Source of the DNA: Avena insularis
Lineage: Eukaryota > Streptophyta > Magnoliopsida > Poales > Poaceae
DNA length: 64,000 nt
Assembly (NCBI GenBank): GCA_023614405.1
Contig: CM042696.1
Span: 340,619,211 to 340,683,210, forward strand
Reading direction: 5' to 3'
Of the stretch, positions 58,218 to 64,000 are shown in pieces. How positions within the stretch are numbered: the first letter of the stretch is position 1; the number at the start of each line of letters is the position of its first letter. The translations under genes were made by a program, and so were the position numbers. The notes under the pieces were generated by a model. The model searched no databases. It was not told the origin of the DNA and saw nothing but the letters and a program-made list of their open reading frames with translations.

Positions 58218-61200
58218 TATGAGGCCCATGGATTAATCCTCCGAGAATCCCTGTTATGCATAATGCCACGATCCCATAATCAGTTAGTCGCGGCACATAA
58301 CCAACAAGTATCAAAGTAAACATCCATTACTTAAGCAGATACATGTCATACCTCAATTGCCATTATGGCTGCATGAGTTAACATCAGCAGAACTTCTTCA
58401 AGCATAGAGCCTGAGCCATGCCTTAACCTATAGGAAACTGACTAGGAGAACTTCCTAGCTCGCAAAATCATCAACAACACCTTCTTCTTCCATATCTTCT
58501 CGAATCTGACCAAGTCAATAGCCAGGGACAATGCCAGTGAGTACTTTGAATGTACTCGCAAACCACCTTAAGAGATAACAATAATAAAGAGGATATGCAA
58601 TATGGATGTAGTAGTAGGAGGGCTCCCTGAGAGGTTCTTATCTAAAATAGTTTCCCTTGTAGATATGGCATCTGCATATCTTTGTTAAAAACTTTTGTAA
58701 AACATTTTGAAAACATTTGAAAGGTTTTAGAATCATTAGGATTGGGTCATCCATTTGTTCCCTCCTTCCGTTCATCCCATGACCAAACTTTCTCCTTCCT
58801 TTCCGACCATCCCATGGTCAAGACATTTGTCCTTTCTGACCATCCCATGGTCAAAACATTTCCAAAGATTTTGCTTTTTCTGACATCCTTTTCAAAATCA
58901 AAACCAGCACCACTCTACAGTAGTTTTTCCAACCCATACATAACCACGGACACAACTATTCGAATAGCTTTGCACTCCATAGAGGTTGTACACTTTACCC
59001 ACACGATCCGAGTACCCTGCCCTGATCCCCTATGTATTGTGGGTCGAGTAACCGGTCAAGACCTTCGGAACACCCACTCCAGTACAAGCGCCTACCATAT
59101 GAGTCATTCCCCTCAACACCGTCGGGTACCATGGACCAACCGGAGCGCCTTTCTCACTACACAAAGTGTGAGCTTTCAATGAGAGGCTCATAGTAACGCA
59201 TGGCGTCCCGCAGACCGTTCGTTTCTTCTTCGGGTCGATGCTTCACATGGACCCTTACAGGAGAAGACCCACCCTCCAGAGATCAAATCTCATGTCATAG
59301 TTGCGAGGAAACTCATACCAGAGTAAACAAACTTCGAGTCCAGCCCCTTCCCATATAGGAGTAATGTGGTTGCACGGGTTAAGTTGTTATAGCTAAAGCT
59401 ACAAAGAACTGGGTGGGTTTTCAAAAACATTTTTCCTCCTCTTTCCTTCAGCATCCCTTGTAAAACAAAAACATTTTTATTTTCTCAAACTTCTCTTGGT
59501 AGGCCAAACCTCACCAAGGTTTCATCATAAGTAAACTTTTTCGGGTTCTTCCCATCCTATTATTCTGCTTCGGCTAAAACGGGGTCTCCAAAGGGGGTAT
59601 GGTGTTACACACCATCTACCATACTAAGGTTGAGTAGGTTTCATCAAAGGGGGTTGTACCTATTAGTACAAAAGTGTAGAGGTTTGGGGAGCCAAGCCAC
59701 TATCAGATATAAAACATCATATAATAAAACAATGCAGTTTTCAATAAATAGAAGGTAAAACATGCATAAGTAAAATAGTAGGACAAGGCTTATGAGCAAT
59801 AAGGTGGCTTGCCTGTGATCAACAATCTGGCAATAAATGTCCCTGGACCTCTTCAGAGAAAATCATAATAATAATAACCATCTTCTTCGGGTCTTCGATA
59901 TAATCACACTATTGTCGTCAAAGGTAATACATGCAAGAAATAAAGGGCATCATCAACACAAGGAATACACTCACCAATACCATATAGAAAACAAACATAC
60001 AACACAATACTCACTTCATTAGGTATTGATGGATTGAGTTTAATGCAATTGGAAATAATGGAAATGCCTTGGTGGAAATCCCTTTATGATTCAATTGCCA
60101 ACAACCACCTAACAAGGGGGTTTTGAACTAGGGCTTAATTAAGTATGACATCCATGCGGAAAAATTATATATTCAGATAGGTAATGATGAAGTGAAACCA
60201 ACAAAAGTGGTTTCACTATTTTGTCATTTTAGGAAATAATTCACCAGAAAAGCTTTATGGTTCCAAAAATTATTTCCTAGAAGTTTTTCGTGGAGTTCTG
60301 AATACTGGATCACTGAGTGCTGTATTCGCTTCAAAACAATTACCAGAATGCCCTTGGAAAATCCCAAGTTAGTTGTGCATAGTATTTGTCTTTTTCACCA
60401 AAATTAAAATATCAGGGGTTTTGATATAATTCCAAGGGAACATGTTATTTACTTTGAATACCTTTCTGCAAAAATTTGGTTTACTAATTTTGGAGTGGTA
60501 AAACTCATATAGTGATTTATCTACTAAAATAACACTAGACAGAGATATTTAATTCACTATAATTTAACAGAAGCTCAAACAATATTGGGCTTCTAGTGTT
60601 TCTTAGGCATGATGATATAGGAGTACTAGGAGTTGGAATTTGGTCAAAGCCCTTTTTGGTTTGCCCTAGGGAAATTCCTAAAGGCAGATTTGTCCTGTTT
60701 TTGTCATTTTTGCTATAGGAAAAATAGGAAGCTTCTTGGGGTGAGGTCAAGGTTACAAGGTAGGTATACTACAAATATACCCTAGAGAGTTGGAATTACC
60801 CCATTTTGTTTTACCAAACTACGAGAAAGAAAGAAATAGTGAAAAGGACACATTCTGGTTTTATTTTTACTATAAAATAACTAGAGATTATTTTGATTTT
60901 CCGGTACAAATTTAGAGAGGATTATTTCTAGCCATTTTTCATTTTTGTCTTGGTTTAAACCTACAGCAAACCTAGCAGATCTAGAGAAAAAACATTAAAT
61001 TGAGAAAAGGGGGTCAGGGGGATACTGCGCCGGAGATCCAGAGGGAACTGGGCCACTCCTAGTAGATCCGGCCCACCCAGTGAGGAAATGTGCAAGGGTG
61101 TCACGGGATTTGAATCCCCGGGGCAAAGCCCACTAGTCAGCGAGCCGGGAGGGTCGAAGCGGTATCCGTCGCTGTAGGTCGTTGGATCAGAGGGGGATCC

Positions 61201-64000
61201 ATGGTTGCAGGTCGTCGTCCTCCCTGGACATATCGGCAGCAAGGAAAACCCTAATCACGTCAAAGAGGGTGCGAGGAGGCTCACTAAGTGACGGGAAGAC
61301 AACGTGGGGGTGCTAGGGCGATGCGGCACAACGAGGCTGTTCCGGAGAGGGGCGACACGAGGCGGTTCAACGTCAGTGAGCGGCTCGCGCATGGACAGCC
61401 GGAGGGTAGCTTCAGGAGCTCTCTGGCGAGGTGGCTCTAGATGTTCCTGAGAAGAGAGGGAGGCACAGTTAGAGGCAGTGGACTGAGGGGAGCTCGGGAG
61501 AGAAACATGCAGAGAGAGAGGATCTCGAGAGGGAGAGCTATGCTTGGATCTACAACAATGGCTGAAGCCCCTTCATCTCCTTCTCTCGGGCAGGAAAGAG
61601 AAGGGAGGAAAAAGGGTGACTGGGGCAGGTAGGTGGAAGTGAGAGGGGCAAATGAGACAAAGGGGGAAGGGTTGTGGTGGCCTCTGGCCTTTAAAATCCG
61701 AAGGGGTGTAGGCGGGACCAAGTCCATGGAGAAGTAAGGGAGGGGATGCTTCTCGAGGGTTGGTCGATTTGGGCGTTTGAGAGTGCCTGGGGTCTTGGTA
61801 CTCAACTAGAGAGGGATATGGGAGGAGTGGTAGCTGTTGGACAATTAATTACCAAGATGAGCATGATAGGCCATCTCCTCTTTCTCTCTTTCCAACACTA
61901 GAAACCAAGGGAACCTTGCCCTTCTACAATGGTTTACACGACAAGAGAAAATTGGGGCTGCTGTGTTTGTCAAAGAGATGGGGGAGGATGGTCGGGAAGG
62001 GATTTGGGGGTGAATAAAGGGTTAAATACCAATTTGGCCATATTGATGCCCATGAAGCAATCCTTCAATAATTGATCTTGATTAGATGGGGTGATGGTAT
62101 TGGTAGCTTGGTAAGGTCAAGATATAACTCCCTGAATTAATTAGGATTTTTCAGAATGCTCTAGATCATTTTTATATCTAATATTCAAATAGTGCTGAAA
62201 TGATTTTTAGAAGCTTATTTGATATTTTTTTAATGGTACAAGGGTGGGTTTTGATGTCAGATTGTTCTAAATATGAATCCATACTTTGAGGAATTTTCCC
62301 ATGATTTATTGGGGTTAAAAGTATTTAAAAGAATTATTATTCCATTTCCATGATTTAACAAAAAGGGAAAAAAGAAACAATGAAGCTCTTCAAAAATATG
62401 AAGTTGGAAGATGGGATATGATAAATAGACTTCAAATGAGCATGAATATGGGGATGTGTTTTGGACAAACTCAAACTTTCTTTTATAGATTAGGTTTTGG
62501 AGTTTTGTCAATTTAAGAGATTAAATAGGTTTGGGTCCATAATAATTATGGATAATATTTGATAATCTTTATAATCACGGTACATTATGTACACAAGGTG
62601 TATCTAGCATTTTCAACCTTAGGTGTTGATAATCCAACTTTATTTTGGTAGGAAACAAGGAATAAAGGATCTAGGGTGATGTTATTTTCATACCATCAAA
62701 ACCTTGTTAGATCTTGGAGCTCAGAGCTCCCCTTGGGGCATGGGCTAGATGGATGGATAAACTAAGTGATGTAGATCACCATGGTGTATAGGTTTGAGCT
62801 TGGTCATACTTGAGGGTTCTAATAAAATAAGGGTGCCAAAATAGATTATCAAATAGCCTTCAAAACCTTGGGGATTTTTGAAGCACGAGGATCCATTTGT
62901 AATAGGTGAAGTAGGTATTTATAGACCTTTATGAGTAGAACACAATGATGAAAATAGTTGGTCCAAAGAAGGTAGGATGAAGGTGTGAGCTTATGACCAA
63001 GTAGGCTAGTTGATGAGTATTTGCAAAAAAAGTTATTTTCCTACCTGCAAAACCATCAAGAACAAGTGGGCTGGAGGAGGATCTAACTAAGGGAAAGATT
63101 GGTCCTTGTTAGTCCTTATGATGGTCTACAATATGGTTCAAGTGCATTACCAAAAATGCAGAAGGATTGGAAATGGGGGAGACTCAAAGATGGCATCTTG
63201 ATAGCATTTCCAGACTGTCATATTTTGGCAGATTTACAGTTTTTGACTAGAATATAAGAGGGGAGGTTTTTGATGGGTTGGAAGGTACCAAAGCATCAGC
63301 AAGTGGAGTATGTTAAAGTGTATATTGAGTAGAGAAGGATACATGCTTGATATTGATCTTCATTTACTTGGAAGCTTCTAGAATGGATAATTTCAGAATT
63401 GATCTAGTTAAGGGTTTTAAATGATCACCTAGTGGCTAGAGATCAGATCCATCTTTGTATTCTTGCTTAAGGTGTTGTGATATTAAAACATCTTGATCCT
63501 AGAGGATGAGCTCCTATAGTATCTCAAACTATCTCCTAAGCAGACAAATCAAACAGCAGATCAAGGCAATTCATCTTCCAAACAAGGAAATCTACTTCTA
63601 TGGATACCATCAAGCCTAGCTTGAGGTAGAGATGGGTATTTTGAAAAGTTGGAGTTGAGTAAGGTGATAATCCTTGGTATTTCTACCAAGGGTAGAATTC
63701 AAAAGCTTTATAAAAAGGTTTTGGACAAACCTAGAGATAAGAGTAGTTGAAAGTTCTGTCTGGAAAACATAGGGAGATTATATCTTATAGATCTCCATAA
63801 TTTTGTCAATAGAATCTACTAAAGTGGTTGGGGTTACAAAGGAATCTTGGCTCGGGTTTTGAAATACCAGAATATTTGAGAATATGTAGAATGAGCCAGG
63901 ATAGTTTTGTTAAATAGTTTTTGTTGTGTTGAGGTAAGGAGTATATCATATGTTGTACATTCATATGCATAAGCATAACAAGCAAGTATGCAAACATTGC
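58218..64000 (-). repeat. Element D right LTR, runs off the window
   Basis: Uninterrupted 5,783 bp; by comparison with block 3 about 80 bp more lie beyond the edge, giving about 5.9 kb. It is an empty-site reference for the Copia (59936), element C (near 61575) and MULE (near 62822) insertions in the left LTR. It contains the hairpin GAGTAC-TTTGAAT-GTACTC (58539-58557) and the minisatellite (58768-58866). ORFs here, for example 58742-59182 and 61437-61805, are not preserved in the other copies. Confidence 0.88.
58539..58557 (-). promoter_or_regulatory. Conserved LTR hairpin (D right LTR)
   Basis: Perfect inverted repeat GAGTAC/GTACTC with a 7-base loop, 321 bp from the LTR end, next to ATAGCCAGGGACAATG. 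Confidence 0.6.

Larger units (their letters stand above)
7140..64000 (-). mobile_element. Outermost element D: Tekay-like LARD (minus strand), interrupted and incomplete
   Basis: The left LTR is preserved in three blocks separated by insertions; the interior is 55979-58217 and the right LTR starts at 58218 and leaves the window. Read on the minus strand, the right LTR ends ...GGGCCTCATA and is followed by a primer site resembling TGGTATCAGAGC. The left LTR starts TATAACATCC (TGTAACATCC with one change), just after a polypurine tract. Each LTR is about 5.9 kb but the interior is only 2.24 kb with no pol. That architecture matches large retrotransposon derivatives (LARDs) such as barley Sukkula. 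The pre-LTR sequence resembles that of chromovirus A, so D is probably Tekay-derived. LTRs differ by about 7-8% over a 220-bp sample, making D the oldest layer. Confidence 0.78.

Noticed and set aside
58742..59182. 146-codon plus-strand ORF in the D right LTR
   Set aside because: Covers the CCATGGTCA minisatellite; the corresponding stretch of the solo LTR (41287-41580) has a different, shorter frame, and the element is read on the minus strand.
61085..61150. tRNA-like GGGATTTGAATCCC in the D LTR (also near 8398 and 43695)
   Set aside because: A T-arm-like inverted repeat only; no acceptor stem, D-arm or anticodon arm could be folded around it.

Overview
The window looks like intergenic heterochromatin of a large-genome pooid grass (Triticeae or a close relative). 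The evidence is a BARE/Angela/WIS-type Copia LTR of about 1.74 kb beginning TGTTGGAAATATGCCCTAGAG, Athila-type Gypsy elements with tRNA-Asp primer sites, and Tekay/Del-type Gypsy chromoviruses with 4-6 kb LTRs. I see no intact host gene, no RNA gene and no CRISPR array. Nearly every base belongs to transposons nested inside each other. Element boundaries are anchored by TG...CA ends, primer sites, polypurine tracts and target-site duplications (TSDs). Family names below are similarity judgements by eye.

Layout. The outermost element (D) is a minus-strand Tekay-like large retrotransposon derivative with ~5.9 kb LTRs. Its left LTR survives as 7140-8873, 16929-18208 and 54693-55978. Its non-coding interior is 55979-58217 and its right LTR runs from 58218 past the window end. 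Three elements landed in the left LTR: a Copia element (1-7139, right part only), a non-autonomous Athila-like element C (8874-16923, TSD CTCTC) and a Mutator-like DNA transposon (18209-54683, 9-bp TSD) carrying a captured, decayed host-gene fragment on the minus strand. The MULE is split by a second non-autonomous Athila-like element B (22338-54430). B is in turn split by a structurally complete Tekay chromovirus A (22450-36241, TSD GGTAT), a 6.1-kb solo LTR of the D type (40774-46887, TSD ATACT) and a 3.9-kb solo LTR related to A (47323-51235, TSD GTGAG). The Copia LTR carries a solo LTR of the B family (4864-6151).

Coding capacity. Only A has protease, RT, RNase H, integrase and chromodomain, and its pol carries four in-frame stops while its gag and upstream ORF are frameshifted. 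B encodes Athila-like gag and protease plus a second ORF cut into three pieces. C encodes gag plus a small coiled-coil ORF. D and the Copia element are largely non-coding. LTR pairs compared by eye over short stretches differ by about 7-8% (D), 5% (B), 3-4% (C) and 1-4% (A, patchy), which agrees with the nesting order D, then B, then A.

Most interesting signals. (1) In both B and C the imperfect palindrome just upstream of the LTR TATA box is present again inside the element, directly upstream of the second ORF: four tandem copies in B, one copy plus a TATA-like box in C. This suggests internal promoters made from duplicated LTR sequence. (2) A hairpin GAGTAC-N7-GTACTC sits about 310-340 bp before the LTR 3' end in otherwise diverged Tekay-type LTRs. 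(3) An acidic segment preceded by a splice-acceptor-like sequence is conserved inside the A-type LTRs.
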